A stretch of DNA of 64,000 bases from JAGQSZ01 sp049647585 (GTDB taxonomy: Bacteria > Actinomycetota > Acidimicrobiia > Acidimicrobiales > Microtrichaceae). Positions 7,715-17,177 of the stretch are shown piece by piece; position 1 is the stretch's first letter, and each line of letters opens with the position of its first letter. The notes below the pieces were generated by a model, which made no database searches, was not told the origin of the DNA, and saw only the letters and a list, made by a program, of their open reading frames with translations. A program made the position numbers and the translations under genes. The DNA is taken from the NCBI GenBank assembly GCA_049647585.1, contig JBARXY010000025.1:1-64000 (forward strand). The letters run 5' to 3'.

Positions 7715-10700
7715 ATGTCGTTCAAACGATCGTCCGGCGTACGCGTCGGACCACAGAGGGCTGGCGCACGGGCAACCGGCTCACCGGCAGGCAGCACCAG
7801 AACAAGACCTGGTCGCCGCCACAACTCCCTTGTTAGAGGGGCGATCGCAGCGCTCGGCATCGCGACCATCGCGGCAACCGCCTGCGTTCCGCCCGCAGAG
7901 CCGCCCACCACCCTCACGGTGACGGCATCGTCGGGGACGATTTTCTACGGTGACGAGATCCCAGCTGTCACGGCCAACTACTCGGCCACTCCCACCACCG
8001 AGGCGACCTGCACCACTGATGCCACATCGGGCAGTCCCGCCGGGACCTACCAGACGACCTGCGAAGGCGCATCCCTGGACGGACTGTCAGTCGTGTACGT
8101 CGACGGCGCCATCACCATCGAACCCGCCCCGGTCACAGTGACAGCTTCGTCCGCAACCATCGGTGTGGGCGATCCGCTGCCGACCATCACAGCCACCTAT
8201 GAGGGGCTCAAGAACGGCGCTACGGCGCCGGTGGTCGAAGCGGTTTGTATAACTGATGCCACGACGATGAGTCCCGCCGGAACCTACGCTTCGTCGTGCG
8301 CGGGTGCTTCAGACAGCAACTATTCCTTCGACTATGTCGACGGAACGGTCCAGGTCGCACCGGCGGTCGTTACGGTCACCGCTTCGTCGGCCAGCGTCAC
8401 CTACGGCCAGGCGACCCAACCGGTGACGGCTAGCTACTCGGGCTTCAAACACGGCGAAACCGAACCGGCCGTTCTGGCGTCGTGTTCAACCTCATGGACG
8501 CCAACCGGTTCGGTGGGCTCCTATGGCACCTCGTGCTCCGGTGCTTCAGACCCGAGCTACACGTTCGTCTACACCCCGGGCACGATCTCGGTCACTCCGG
8601 CTGCACTCAACGTCATCGCGTCCTCCGCCTCGTTCTCTGCCGGGGACCCAGTTCCGGCAATTACTGCCACCTACTCCGGTCTGGCCAATGGCGATACCGC
8701 ACCTGGGGTGGCACCGACCTGTGCAACAGACGCAACCTCCTCAAGCCCTGCGGGGACCTACACGTCGTCCTGCTCCGGGGCATGGGATCCGAACTACGCG
8801 ATCAGCTACACCAACGGGACGGTCACGGTTTCAGCAGTTGCTGCACCAGTAGTGGTGTCGGCCTCGTCCGCGACGATCGTCTACGGCGATGACGTTCCTG
8901 ATGTAACTGCCTCCTACAGCGGCTTCGGCGGCGGGCAGAGCGTCCCGGCGAACGCCGCGACCTGTTCAACCACCGCCAGCTCCAGTTCCGGTGTCGGGAC
9001 CTATCCGACGACCTGCTCCGGAGCATCGGACCCGAACTACACCTTCGTCTACACCTCGGGCTCGATAACCATCACCGCAGCGTCAGCGACGGTGACCGCG
9101 TCGTCGGTGTCGAGCACCTACGGCAGCAGCGTGGCAGCGATCACCGCGACATATTCGGGCCTCGTCAACGGCGACATGGCACCTGCCACACCAGCGACCT
9201 GTTCCACTACGGCCACTTCGAGCAGCCCTGCTGGCAGCTACGGATCGTCATGCGCCGGTGCGGCTGACGCCAACTATGTCTTCAGCTACACCGCAGGAAC
9301 CGTCACGATCGCGCGTGCCGATGCCACCGTGACAGCTTCGAACGCAAGCTTCGAACAGGGCGGCACCGCCCCGGCCATCAGCGCCGTCTACGGCGGGTTC
9401 GTCAATGGCGACACGGTGCCGTCTTCCCCGGCAACCTGCTCGACGAACGCAAACGCATCCAGTCCCATCGGGACCTACGTTTCGACCTGCTCAGGGGCCG
9501 CTGATGCCAACTACAACTTCGCCTATTTCAATGGAGTTGTAACGGTCACTGCGCCGGCTCTGCCGCCGATCACCGCCACCGGTTACGCCGGCTACTCGAC
9601 ATCGACGACCGCCTCGAACGTGACCGGAACCTCGGTGGGGGCCACATTGCCCGCCCAGACCATCTACGTCACCTCGGTTGCGACGTTCAGCACGTACGCA
9701 AACGTGACGATCGCTACCTCGAGTGGAGCGCAAGCCGTGTTCTGCAAGGGTCGCAACACGACGAACAACAGCCTGACCGGATGTTCCGGCGGTACCGGCA
9801 CCATGTCCAGTGGCGCCGTCGTCAGCGATGGATCGCCGAACGGGTTCGACGTGTACACGATCATGGGTGGCGCCGGGGCAGTCAGCCCGTCGTCACTGAC
9901 GATCATCCAAGATGTTCCGGCGTCCTACCGGGGGATGAACTCCCGGGTCGCAGCAACCGCTGCCAACGGTGTGATCACAGTCCTTCCGACCCCGGCAGCG
10001 ACGGGAACGTTCAACCTGGTCTTTGGAATCTGCAACACCGGAACGGCCACCTACTCCAAGACCAATCCCGCCTGTCGGGCAGGTGAGATCGTCTATGGAC
10101 CGGCAATCGCGTCACCCATGGGTGGGACGGTTTCGGTCAGCGGTATCAGCAGCGACGTCACCCAGAAGGTCAATACCTTCGTCCAGGCGCCTTCGAGCGT
10201 CGCCCAGGGACAGACCTTCACGGTCTACGCAGCTGCCGCAGGCTCATCGATTCCCAAGTACCAGGCGTCACAGCCGTTCATCGGGGAACCGGTGGTGAAC
10301 AACGCTTCCGGATTCGGAATCGTCTTCCCGATTCCACAGGGAATGGAATTCGTCAGCGCTGCAACCATGGGCGGCTCAGCCATCTCGTCCGGGAAGATGA
10401 CCGTGAAGCACTGCACCGCAACCGGCACCGGATGCGACGCCAAGCTGACGGGCAACTACGACGCCACGACTCTTCCGTACGTCAAGGTCGCCATTCCCGG
10501 AGTATCAGTCAACGGCGGCGACACCATCACGATGCCAACAGTTGCCCTGACACTCAAGGCGACCGGGTCCGTCAGCACCGTTGCCAAGGCGACTCTCACC
10601 GAGTTCATGATCAATCTGAACCTAACGCTTGGATTCCTGGGCCAGCAGAACGCTTATTTCGACGGTTACCCAACGACTGCTTCCAACCCGGGTGGCACGC

Positions 10701-10750
10701 CACCGAAGGCACCGCCGGTCGTTCTGAGCAGCATCCAGATCACCAACTGA
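7715..10750 (+). CDS. secreted lipoprotein with seven MBG-like repeats
   Basis: A 1011-residue exported protein. Start at 7715, with AAGGGGG eight bases upstream. A long basic n-region is followed by a hydrophobic stretch and a probable lipobox ending ATIAATAC (Cys57), so it should be anchored outside the membrane. Residues about 65-612 are seven consecutive repeats of about 77 residues. Each carries TVTASSA-type opening strands, a YG/GD turn, ITATYSGL, a pair of cysteines and a closing VTV strand. This is the pattern of MBG immunoglobulin-like domains. The last ~380 residues form a different, Thr/Gly-rich region of unknown fold with further cysteines. Most likely a surface adhesin or structural protein. 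No enzyme motif is seen. Confidence 0.8.
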   Translation: MSFKRSSGVRVGPQRAGARATGSPAGSTRTRPGRRHNSLVRGAIAALGIATIAATACVPPAEPPTTLTVTASSGTIFYGDEIPAVTANYSATPTTEATCTTDATSGSPAGTYQTTCEGASLDGLSVVYVDGAITIEPAPVTVTASSATIGVGDPLPTITATYEGLKNGATAPVVEAVCITDATTMSPAGTYASSCAGASDSNYSFDYVDGTVQVAPAVVTVTASSASVTYGQATQPVTASYSGFKHGETEPAVLASCSTSWTPTGSVGSYGTSCSGASDPSYTFVYTPGTISVTPAALNVIASSASFSAGDPVPAITATYSGLANGDTAPGVAPTCATDATSSSPAGTYTSSCSGAWDPNYAISYTNGTVTVSAVAAPVVVSASSATIVYGDDVPDVTASYSGFGGGQSVPANAATCSTTASSSSGVGTYPTTCSGASDPNYTFVYTSGSITITAASATVTASSVSSTYGSSVAAITATYSGLVNGDMAPATPATCSTTATSSSPAGSYGSSCAGAADANYVFSYTAGTVTIARADATVTASNASFEQGGTAPAISAVYGGFVNGDTVPSSPATCSTNANASSPIGTYVSTCSGAADANYNFAYFNGVVTVTAPALPPITATGYAGYSTSTTASNVTGTSVGATLPAQTIYVTSVATFSTYANVTIATSSGAQAVFCKGRNTTNNSLTGCSGGTGTMSSGAVVSDGSPNGFDVYTIMGGAGAVSPSSLTIIQDVPASYRGMNSRVAATAANGVITVLPTPAATGTFNLVFGICNTGTATYSKTNPACRAGEIVYGPAIASPMGGTVSVSGISSDVTQKVNTFVQAPSSVAQGQTFTVYAAAAGSSIPKYQASQPFIGEPVVNNASGFGIVFPIPQGMEFVSAATMGGSAISSGKMTVKHCTATGTGCDAKLTGNYDATTLPYVKVAIPGVSVNGGDTITMPTVALTLKATGSVSTVAKATLTEFMINLNLTLGFLGQQNAYFDGYPTTASNPGGTPPKAPPVVLSSIQITN

Positions 10751-10801
10751 CGTTGCTCGGCACGGTCCACTACCGGGCCAATGAACCGGGCCAGTGAACC
10801 G

Positions 10802-10835
10802 AGCGTGTCGGGTCGAGAATTCGGCCTGACACGCT
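10802..10835 (+). terminator. hairpin after the MBG lipoprotein gene
   Basis: AGCGTGTC and GACACGCT form an eight-pair outer stem, and the inner bases continue pairing with G-U wobbles. No T-run follows, so termination is only likely. Confidence 0.45.
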
Positions 10836-10923
10836 TGCGTCCGGGTCGACCTTCTGTCGGCGAAACGGGTTCGGGCATTCTCGACCAGCACCGGCACCGG
10901 CACGCTCGCGCCGCGGGGCGGCC

Positions 10924-10929
10924 TACGCT
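10924..10929 (+). promoter_or_regulatory. -10 hexamer TACGCT, leaderless
   Basis: TACGCT ends six bases before the ATG of the DUF3151 gene, with no Shine-Dalgarno sequence between. Confidence 0.5.
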
Positions 10930-10935
10930 TCGGAC

Positions 10936-11376
10936 ATGTCCGACTCCATGGTTGACTTCACGCCCTCAGGTCCACGGGAAACCGTTCTTCCCGATCTGCC
11001 CACCGACCTGGTAGTGGCGCTTCGAGATGCCTCGGCACTCCCGGAGGAGTCCCGCCTCGACGCGGTTTCGGTCGTCGCGGGGAAGTTCCCCAAGTTCAGC
11101 GAAGCCTGGGGCCAACTAGGGCGAGCCGCCAAGGGCGACGTGGAGGCCTATGCGTATTACCGGGTCGGCTACCACCGCGGACTCGACGCCCTCCGCCGCG
11201 CCGGTTGGAAGGGAAGCGGCCCGGTGCGCTGGGAACACGAATCGAATCGCGGCTTCCTGCGCTGCCTTGATGGACTCCAGCAGATGGCAGCCGCCTTGGG
11301 CGAGGACGACGAGGCCCAGAGGTGTTCGGAATTTCTCGATCAGTGCGATCCGAATCGACCGACCCCACTTCCCTGA
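10936..11376 (+). CDS. DUF3151 family protein
   Basis: A 146-residue soluble protein of the actinobacterial DUF3151 family. Diagnostic stretches are YAYYRVGYHRGLDALRRAGW, then SGPVRWEHESNRGFLRCL and a final EDDEAQRCSEFLDQC. The fold is predicted all-helical and TPR-like. Its function is unknown. It stands alone with its own leaderless promoter, upstream of the PLP-enzyme gene. Confidence 0.85.
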   Translation: MSDSMVDFTPSGPRETVLPDLPTDLVVALRDASALPEESRLDAVSVVAGKFPKFSEAWGQLGRAAKGDVEAYAYYRVGYHRGLDALRRAGWKGSGPVRWEHESNRGFLRCLDGLQQMAAALGEDDEAQRCSEFLDQCDPNRPTPLP

Positions 11377-11450
11377 GTACCCGCGTAGCGCTGATCACAC
11401 CCGGCCAGATCCGGTGCACACCAAAGCGAACCTCGTTCGGACATTTCTCG

Positions 11451-11456
11451 TAGGCT
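11451..11456 (+). promoter_or_regulatory. -10 hexamer TAGGCT, leaderless
   Basis: TAGGCT ends six bases before the ATG at 11463. No ribosome binding site is present. Confidence 0.5.
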
Positions 11457-11462
11457 CGGACC

Positions 11463-12809
11463 ATGACGAACTCTTCAGCTGGGACCGACGGAACCGCGGA
11501 TGGAGCCCCCGATCGACCCGGGGCGTCGGGCAGCGCAACCAGCGGGACCAGCGGGACCAGGCTGGCAATCGGTGGATTGGGCGGGGCGAGTCGCCCGGTC
11601 GATGAAATTCTCGCCGAGCTCAAGGTCGAACGGGGCGGCGACCTCGACTGGCGTGGCGGGAAGGCATTCAGCCTCGTCTACAACTCCGACGACCCCGAAC
11701 TCGAAAGACTGCAGCACTCGGTCGCTTCGATGTTCCTCCACGAGAACGCCCTGAACCCGTTCCGCTACCAGACGCTTCTGCGTATGGAGGGCGAACTCCT
11801 GGGCATGGCGAAGGGACTCTTCGGTGCCAACCACGCTGCGCTTTCCTCGGGCGGCACCGAGTCAATCTTTCTTGCGGTTCAGACCGCTCGTGACCACGCA
11901 GCGGCCAGAGGAGTGACTTCACCTCGTCTGGTATGCGCCATCACCGCTCACCCGGCTTTCGCCAAGGCCTGCCACTACCTGGGAGTGGAGATGGTGACCA
12001 CACCGACGACCGCTGATGGCCGTGCCGATCCGGACGCCATGGCAGGTGCCATGGACGACTCGACAATCCTGCTGGTCGCCTCGTCTCCCTGCTATCCCTT
12101 CGGAGTGATCGATCCCGTAACCGAGATTGCCGCTCTCGCTCAGGAAAGGGGAGTGCTCTGCCACGTGGACGCGTGTCTGGGCGGATACCTGCTGCCCTTC
12201 TGGGAGGCACTTGGCGAGGACGTCCCTCCTTGGGATTTCCGGGTGGAGGGGGTCACGTCGATGTCGGCCGACATCCACAAGTACGGGTACTCCTTCAAGG
12301 GAACGTCGACGGTCCTCTACCGGGACCATGACCTCTACCAGCACCAAATCTTCATGTACGACTCGTGGCCCGGCGGACTTTACGCATCGTCGTCCTCGGC
12401 GGGGACCCGACCGGGTGCACCGATTGCAGCCGCCTGGGCGACACTGGCGCACCTGGGAGTCGAGGGATACATGAGACTCGACCAACGGGTCCTGAACGCG
12501 ACCCGAGGACTGCGCCACGCAGTCGATTCCGTCGACGGACTGAAGATCACCTCTGACCCGGACATGTCGGTGTTCGAATTCGGTGGCGATCCGGAGTCGG
12601 ACCGACCCGCCGACATCGACGTCGTGGCAGACGTGATGGACGACCGCGGCTGGAACCTGGACCGCCAGCAGGGTGGCCTGCACGTCATGGCATCACCCGG
12701 CCATGACAGGGTGGTCGACGCGTTCAAGGCCGATCTCGTCGATGCTGTAGCAACCGGCGGCGAAGCACGCAACGAAACCCATGTCTACGGCGGAGTCGTC
12801 GAGAGCTGA
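11463..12809 (+). CDS. PLP-dependent lyase/decarboxylase, sphingosine-1-phosphate-lyase-like
   Basis: A 448-residue fold-type I PLP enzyme of the group II decarboxylase superfamily. Landmarks in order: ALNPFRYQTLLRMEGELL, the cofactor-binding SSGGTESIFLAVQTARD, HVDACLGGYLLPFW with the PLP Asp, and SADIHKYGYSFKGTS, where the Lys forms the internal aldimine. A GGLYASSSSAGTRPGAPIA segment follows. These details (HENALNPFR, ADIHKYGY, AGTRPGAPIAAAW) fit sphingosine-1-phosphate lyase better than glutamate decarboxylase. The family cleaves phosphorylated long-chain bases. No membrane anchor is present, unlike eukaryotic S1P lyase. The actual substrate is inferred. A low-complexity Gly/Ser/Thr leader of about 40 residues precedes the fold. 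Confidence 0.82.
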   Translation: MTNSSAGTDGTADGAPDRPGASGSATSGTSGTRLAIGGLGGASRPVDEILAELKVERGGDLDWRGGKAFSLVYNSDDPELERLQHSVASMFLHENALNPFRYQTLLRMEGELLGMAKGLFGANHAALSSGGTESIFLAVQTARDHAAARGVTSPRLVCAITAHPAFAKACHYLGVEMVTTPTTADGRADPDAMAGAMDDSTILLVASSPCYPFGVIDPVTEIAALAQERGVLCHVDACLGGYLLPFWEALGEDVPPWDFRVEGVTSMSADIHKYGYSFKGTSTVLYRDHDLYQHQIFMYDSWPGGLYASSSSAGTRPGAPIAAAWATLAHLGVEGYMRLDQRVLNATRGLRHAVDSVDGLKITSDPDMSVFEFGGDPESDRPADIDVVADVMDDRGWNLDRQQGGLHVMASPGHDRVVDAFKADLVDAVATGGEARNETHVYGGVVES

Positions 12810-12903
12810 CCCGGTTCGGGAAACGGGCCCGATCGGAAGTAGCGTGGAGGCGCGGGGCTTGATGGTCTCGGATGCCTCGTACCGTGTAACGGAAGGAAAA
12901 ACA

Positions 12904-13224
12904 GTGATCACCGAGATCGACGTCGATGAACTCGAGACCATACTGGCCACAGGCGCTGAACTGTTCGATGTGCGCATGCCCGACGAGTACGAGTCGGCCC
13001 ATGTACCCGGAGCGAAGCTGGTCCCCCTTCCGGCGCTCCCGGAGCGATTGGGCGACTTTCCCGACGACGCCCCGGTGTATGTGATCTGTCAGTCCGGCGG
13101 TCGCAGCATGAAGGCGTGTGAGTTCCTCGAATCGCAGGGTTACAAGGCCATCAACGTGGCCGGCGGAACAATGGCCTGGGCAGAATCGGGCAGGACGATC
13201 GAGTCAGGCTCGACCCCAGGCTGA
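12904..13224 (+). CDS. rhodanese-like single-domain protein
   Basis: A 106-residue sulfurtransferase domain. The active-site loop is CQSGGRS (Cys62 in this numbering, followed by Arg five residues later), and LFDVRMPDEYESAHVPGA is the standard rhodanese N-terminal motif. The GTG at 12904 is chosen because GGAAGG lies seven bases before it and the fold starts directly. A TACCGT hexamer at 12880 would give a short leader. It presumably carries persulfide sulfur on Cys62. The RNase D gene begins four bases after its stop, so the two are likely co-transcribed. Confidence 0.9.
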   Translation: MITEIDVDELETILATGAELFDVRMPDEYESAHVPGAKLVPLPALPERLGDFPDDAPVYVICQSGGRSMKACEFLESQGYKAINVAGGTMAWAESGRTIESGSTPG

Positions 13225-13228
13225 CGCG

Positions 13229-14395
13229 ATGAGCGAAGAGCGGGAAATCAGGTTCGAGCTTATTGAGGATGATCGGTCCTTCGATCGACTCATAGACCGC
13301 CTCGTCGACGAGCCCGCCTATGCAATTGACACCGAGTTCCACCGTGAGCGGACGTACTTCCCGCACGTTGCTCTGATCCAGATCGCTGACGGCCACGGTG
13401 TGGCGATCGTCGACGCTCTCAAGGTCGATCTGGCGCCCTTCGCCAAGGTCCTCGACGGTCCGGGGCTTAGCGTCATGCACGCCGCACGACAGGACATGGA
13501 GGTGATGGAACGCTCCTGTGACACCATCCCTGCCAACCTGCTGGACACCCAGTTGGCCGCAGGTTTCGTCGGCTACACGAGCCCTTCGCTGTCGACCCTG
13601 CTCGAGCGGGAACTGGATATCCGGATCCCCAAGGCCGACCGGCTGACCGACTGGATGAAGCGACCGCTCGGTCATGCGCAACTGGTATACGCGGCAGCTG
13701 ATGTCGCGTATCTGTTGGAACTGCACAAGATCCTGATGGATCGGGTCCAGGAGCGGGATCGCACCAAATGGGTGCTGGACGCCTGCGAAGAATTGCGCAC
13801 CGAGAACCGGGGGCCCAGGGACCCCGATGAGGCGTGGCGTCGGATCAAGGAGATCCGTCACCTGCGCGGCTCGGCCCTTGCCGTTGCCCAGGCTGTAGCA
13901 GCCTGGCGCGAACGTCGGGCCATCGACACCAACCAGACTCCCCGCTTCGTCCTTTCCGACCTGGGCGTCGTGGGAGTTGCGGCATCGCTGCCCAGGAACG
14001 TCGAGGACCTACGTGGACTCCGCGGGGTCGAGGGGCGCAACCTTCGCTCCGGTTTGGCCGAGGAGCTTCTTGAGGTCATCCGAAACGCCGAGGGCACCAC
14101 ACCTCACCGGGCACCGACGCCACATCTGCCCGAACTGCCATCCGAACTTCGTCCAGCCGTTCCTCTGATCAGCGCCTGGGTGAGCCAGCGAGCTCGCGAG
14201 CTTGACCTCGAAACTTCTCTCCTGGCGACAAGGTCCGACCTTGAGGACCTACTCCGGGGTGTGCCCGACGCTCGCCTGGCGGTGGGGTGGCGTGCCGAGG
14301 CCGTCGGAGAGCCGATCCGTCGGCTGGTGAGCGGCGAGGCCACGCTTGCATTTGACCGTTCGGTCGGGTTGGTCCTCGAAGACCGACAGCGCTGA
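13229..14395 (+). CDS. rnd: ribonuclease D
   Basis: A 388-residue 3'-5' exoribonuclease of the DEDDy family that trims stable RNA precursors. The catalytic residues are visible: AIDTEFHRERTYFP (Asp34, Glu36), MHAARQDMEVMER (ExoII Asp) and YAAADVAYLLEL (ExoIII Tyr and Asp). The TDWMKRPLGHAQLVYAA stretch is typical of RNase D. An HRDC domain follows (RHLRGSALAVAQAVAAWRE), and the C-terminal region may be a second HRDC-like repeat. Start at 13229, four bases after the rhodanese stop. The gene converges on the DUF1634/TauE pair. Confidence 0.92.
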   Translation: MSEEREIRFELIEDDRSFDRLIDRLVDEPAYAIDTEFHRERTYFPHVALIQIADGHGVAIVDALKVDLAPFAKVLDGPGLSVMHAARQDMEVMERSCDTIPANLLDTQLAAGFVGYTSPSLSTLLERELDIRIPKADRLTDWMKRPLGHAQLVYAAADVAYLLELHKILMDRVQERDRTKWVLDACEELRTENRGPRDPDEAWRRIKEIRHLRGSALAVAQAVAAWRERRAIDTNQTPRFVLSDLGVVGVAASLPRNVEDLRGLRGVEGRNLRSGLAEELLEVIRNAEGTTPHRAPTPHLPELPSELRPAVPLISAWVSQRARELDLETSLLATRSDLEDLLRGVPDARLAVGWRAEAVGEPIRRLVSGEATLAFDRSVGLVLEDRQR

Positions 14396-14420
14396 GTCTC
14401 ACAGCGCGGGCCTTGCCAGC

Positions 14421-14711
14421 TCAGCCCAAGAGAAAACCAATCAACGCGAGCGTGAAGACCCCCAGGGCAACTCCGCTGTATTTGTAGTCCCCTCTTCGAA
14501 TCCAGCGGACCGCCATCCAGAACACCCGCAGGAGCGGCGCCGCGATCAGGCTGGCCACAGCAATTTGGCCGAGCACCTCTGAGTACCGCTCCGGCGCAAC
14601 GGCTGATCCAAGGGCAAGAAGTCCCACGAAGCCCAGAATCACCTTCATGATCCGGGCGATCAGTCGGAAGCGATCTTCACCCATCGCCAATGGGGCCGGG
14701 CGTGAGCTCAC
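14421..14711 (-). CDS. DUF1634-type small membrane protein
   Basis: A 96-residue membrane protein with three predicted membrane segments (around residues 22-42, 47-66 and 78-95). The last part, SLIAAPLLRVFWMAVRWIRRGDYKYSGV and then a hydrophobic helix ending FLLG, resembles DUF1634, a family encoded beside TauE/SafE exporters. The GTG start overlaps the stop of the TauE/SafE gene (GTGA), so the two are coupled and probably act together. Confidence 0.7.
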   Translation of the reverse strand: MSSRPAPLAMGEDRFRLIARIMKVILGFVGLLALGSAVAPERYSEVLGQIAVASLIAAPLLRVFWMAVRWIRRGDYKYSGVALGVFTLALIGFLLG

Positions 14712-15538
14712 AGCGATCTCACCAGGACGATGACCGAAATGACCGCGAGCAGCACTCCCGTTGTGCGCCGGACGGTGACCGCATTGAGCACTGTTTGGAG
14801 CCTCGCTCCCAACGCTCCTCCCACCAACGCCCCGAGTATTACCACCGCGGCGCTTTCAACCTCGATCCGGTCCTGCGCGGTGTAGATCAACAGCCCTGTC
14901 GCTGCGGTGATGCCCGACGCGAAGGTGCTCGTGGCGGCAGCGACCTTCACGGGAACTCTCATGACCTCGCTCATCGCCGGAGTTTTGAGAAATCCGCCCC
15001 CCACGCCGGATAGTCCAGCTACGACCCCTGCGCCTACGGCTACTCCGAGTCCCGCCGGAACGCGTTTGGCCTGGTACGGCACCGCCGACCCGTTGAGTGA
15101 GTAGGTGCCACCCAGAGTTCCGGGCCACTCGCCGGCGTGATCGTTGTCGAAAATTCTCTGGGGGAGGTTCCGGATGCCTTTGCGCCCGACAGCAGCCAGC
15201 GCACCAGCCATTGCCGCCAAGCCCAACAGGCGGGCCAGCCACACCGGATCGATGCGGGTGGATAGAAGCGCCCCGGTGATCGTGCCGACCGTGGCGAACA
15301 ACTCGACACTCAGTCCTAATCGGTGATGGACCAGGCCCTCCTCGAGCTGTCGCGAAGCGGCGGCCAGCGAACCTGCCCCCACCAGCAGCATGCCCAGCGG
15401 TGCGGCGAGCAGCGGATCGACATCCAGTATCAGGAGTACCGGCACCATCAATGAGGCTCCGCCAATGCCACCGAGCGATCCCAGGAGTGCACACCCGAGC
15501 GACAACAGGATGAGCACCCATACGGCGGGCATCAGCAA
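14708..15538 (-). CDS. TauE/SafE-family membrane exporter
   Basis: A 276-residue integral membrane protein with about eight hydrophobic segments. It shows the two Gly-rich half-repeats of the TauE/SafE family: GSLGGIGGASLMVPVLLI near the N-terminus and GVVAGLSGVGGGFLKTPAM in the second half, each followed by a PLAAPLGM/PVKVAAATS-type segment. The family exports sulfite, sulfoacetate or other small sulfur-containing or organic anions. The substrate here is unknown. It is transcribed leftwards with the DUF1634 partner, and the glucosidase gene ends eight bases upstream of its start. Confidence 0.88.
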   Translation of the reverse strand: MLMPAVWVLILLSLGCALLGSLGGIGGASLMVPVLLILDVDPLLAAPLGMLLVGAGSLAAASRQLEEGLVHHRLGLSVELFATVGTITGALLSTRIDPVWLARLLGLAAMAGALAAVGRKGIRNLPQRIFDNDHAGEWPGTLGGTYSLNGSAVPYQAKRVPAGLGVAVGAGVVAGLSGVGGGFLKTPAMSEVMRVPVKVAAATSTFASGITAATGLLIYTAQDRIEVESAAVVILGALVGGALGARLQTVLNAVTVRRTTGVLLAVISVIVLVRSL

Positions 15539-15545
15539 CGGTCCG

Positions 15546-17177
15546 TCATCGGGGACTTACGATGCGGGCCTCATCGGGACCCAGGGCGACCAGACCCGAG
15601 GCCGGGTCGGCAGGTCGCCCATCGCTTCCGGGACGATCTGATCCGCTGTAGGAGGAGATCAGTATTTCGCCCTCGGAAACAGCTGCGTCGACACGCTCGG
15701 GCGTGAAGTTGATCGCGATCTCGACAACCGCAGGCGCCGAACCGTTGCCACCTCCGGAGCCATCCCCAGATGCCGCTTCGGCTGGGCCCATATCGGTGCG
15801 CCGCCACCGCAGGACTCCCTCGGGGGCATCCAGGAACTCGATGTCGCCATGTATCAACGCCGGAGTTTCCTTGCGCAGGCGCAGTAGCGAGCGGTACAGC
15901 TCGAACATCGAACTCGGATCGCCTGCCTCCCGCTCCGCGGACCGGCTCACCGAGTCCGCCGAGAAGGGCAACCAGCTACCACCGGGCCAGCCGTGATCAG
16001 GAGCGCTGGTCCACGGCATTGGCGTTCTGCAGCCATCCCGACCGCCTGGATCGACCACGGACTCCTCGGGGATCTCACCGTTCTCCAGGCCGAGTTCCTC
16101 ACCCATGTACAGAAACGGCGTCCCTCGAAGCGTCAACAGCAGAACGGCCGCCGCCCTCGCCGCTTCCTGACGGCCGATCCTGGTGGCCTGACGGGGCGTG
16201 TCATGGCTGGACAAGACCCAACTTGCCCAACTGTCTGACCTTTCGAGCAGGTCATAGGTGAGCTGAGCCTCGGCCCGCCAACTGCCCGCGTCCCAAGGAC
16301 AGTGCGTAGCCGTGAAGTTGAACGCCAGGTTCAGCTTGTCGAGACCCACGTAGGACGCCATCCGTTCGGTGTCGAAGAAAGCCGTCTCACCCACGATCAT
16401 CCGATCGCCCGGATAGGAATCGACCAACTTTCTCAGCGCCCTCAGCTGGTCATGGGTACCGGGTCCGAAATCCTGGAGCATTGCCGGTAGACTGACCAGC
16501 TCCTCGGGCATGTCGGGAAGCTCGGGATCCTTTCCGATGCAGTGCACCACGTCGGCTCTGAATCCGTCGACACCCTTGTCCATCCAGAAACGCAGCACCT
16601 GGTGCATCGCCTCGACGACCGCCGGATTGTTCCAGTCAACATCGGGCTGCTCGGGCAGGAACAGATGCAGGTAGTACTGGCCACTTGCCTCGTCCAAAGT
16701 CCATGCGCTCTCGGGGCCGAATGCAGCGGTCCAGTTGTTCGGCGGACCGCCGTCAGCAGCGGGGGGTGCCCAGTGGAACCAGTTCCGGTGGGGATCATCC
16801 ACTGACGACAGTGCCGCCTGGAACCACTCGTGCTGGTCCGAGACGTGATTCGGCACGAAGTCCAGAATCACCTTCAGGTCACGGGCGTGAGCCTCGGCCA
16901 GGAGTTCATCGAAGTCGGCCATCGTCCCGAAGAGCGGATCGACCGCACAGTGATCCGAAATGTCGTATCCGAAGTCCGCCATGGGGGACAGGAAGAACGG
17001 CGATAGCCATATCGCATCCACCCCAAGGCCGACCAGGTAATCGAGGCGCGATGTGATGCCCTTCAGATCGCCCACCCCATCGCCGCTGCTGTCTGCGAAG
17101 CTGCGGGGATAGATCTGATAGACGACCGCTGATTTCCACCATGTCTGACGATCCTCGGCGGACTGGATATCTGTCAC
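15546..17177 (-). CDS. GH13 alpha-glucosidase/oligo-1,6-glucosidase-like enzyme
   Basis: A 543-residue glycoside hydrolase family 13 enzyme cleaving alpha-glucosidic bonds. It starts WWKSAVVYQIYPRSFADSS and holds the four conserved regions: DFVPNHVSDQH; DGFRADVVHCIGKD (nucleophile Asp); MIVGETAFF (acid/base Glu); LSSHDTPR (stabilising Asp). Then come TPFLYMGEELG and a small C-terminal beta domain. Trehalose- or sucrose-handling paralogues cannot be excluded. The GTG at 17177 is chosen because homology starts about 13 residues later. The frame extends to 17342, which would add 55 unconserved residues overlapping the opposite gene's promoter. No signal peptide, so cytoplasmic. Confidence 0.88.
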   Translation of the reverse strand: MTDIQSAEDRQTWWKSAVVYQIYPRSFADSSGDGVGDLKGITSRLDYLVGLGVDAIWLSPFFLSPMADFGYDISDHCAVDPLFGTMADFDELLAEAHARDLKVILDFVPNHVSDQHEWFQAALSSVDDPHRNWFHWAPPAADGGPPNNWTAAFGPESAWTLDEASGQYYLHLFLPEQPDVDWNNPAVVEAMHQVLRFWMDKGVDGFRADVVHCIGKDPELPDMPEELVSLPAMLQDFGPGTHDQLRALRKLVDSYPGDRMIVGETAFFDTERMASYVGLDKLNLAFNFTATHCPWDAGSWRAEAQLTYDLLERSDSWASWVLSSHDTPRQATRIGRQEAARAAAVLLLTLRGTPFLYMGEELGLENGEIPEESVVDPGGRDGCRTPMPWTSAPDHGWPGGSWLPFSADSVSRSAEREAGDPSSMFELYRSLLRLRKETPALIHGDIEFLDAPEGVLRWRRTDMGPAEAASGDGSGGGNGSAPAVVEIAINFTPERVDAAVSEGEILISSYSGSDRPGSDGRPADPASGLVALGPDEARIVSPR

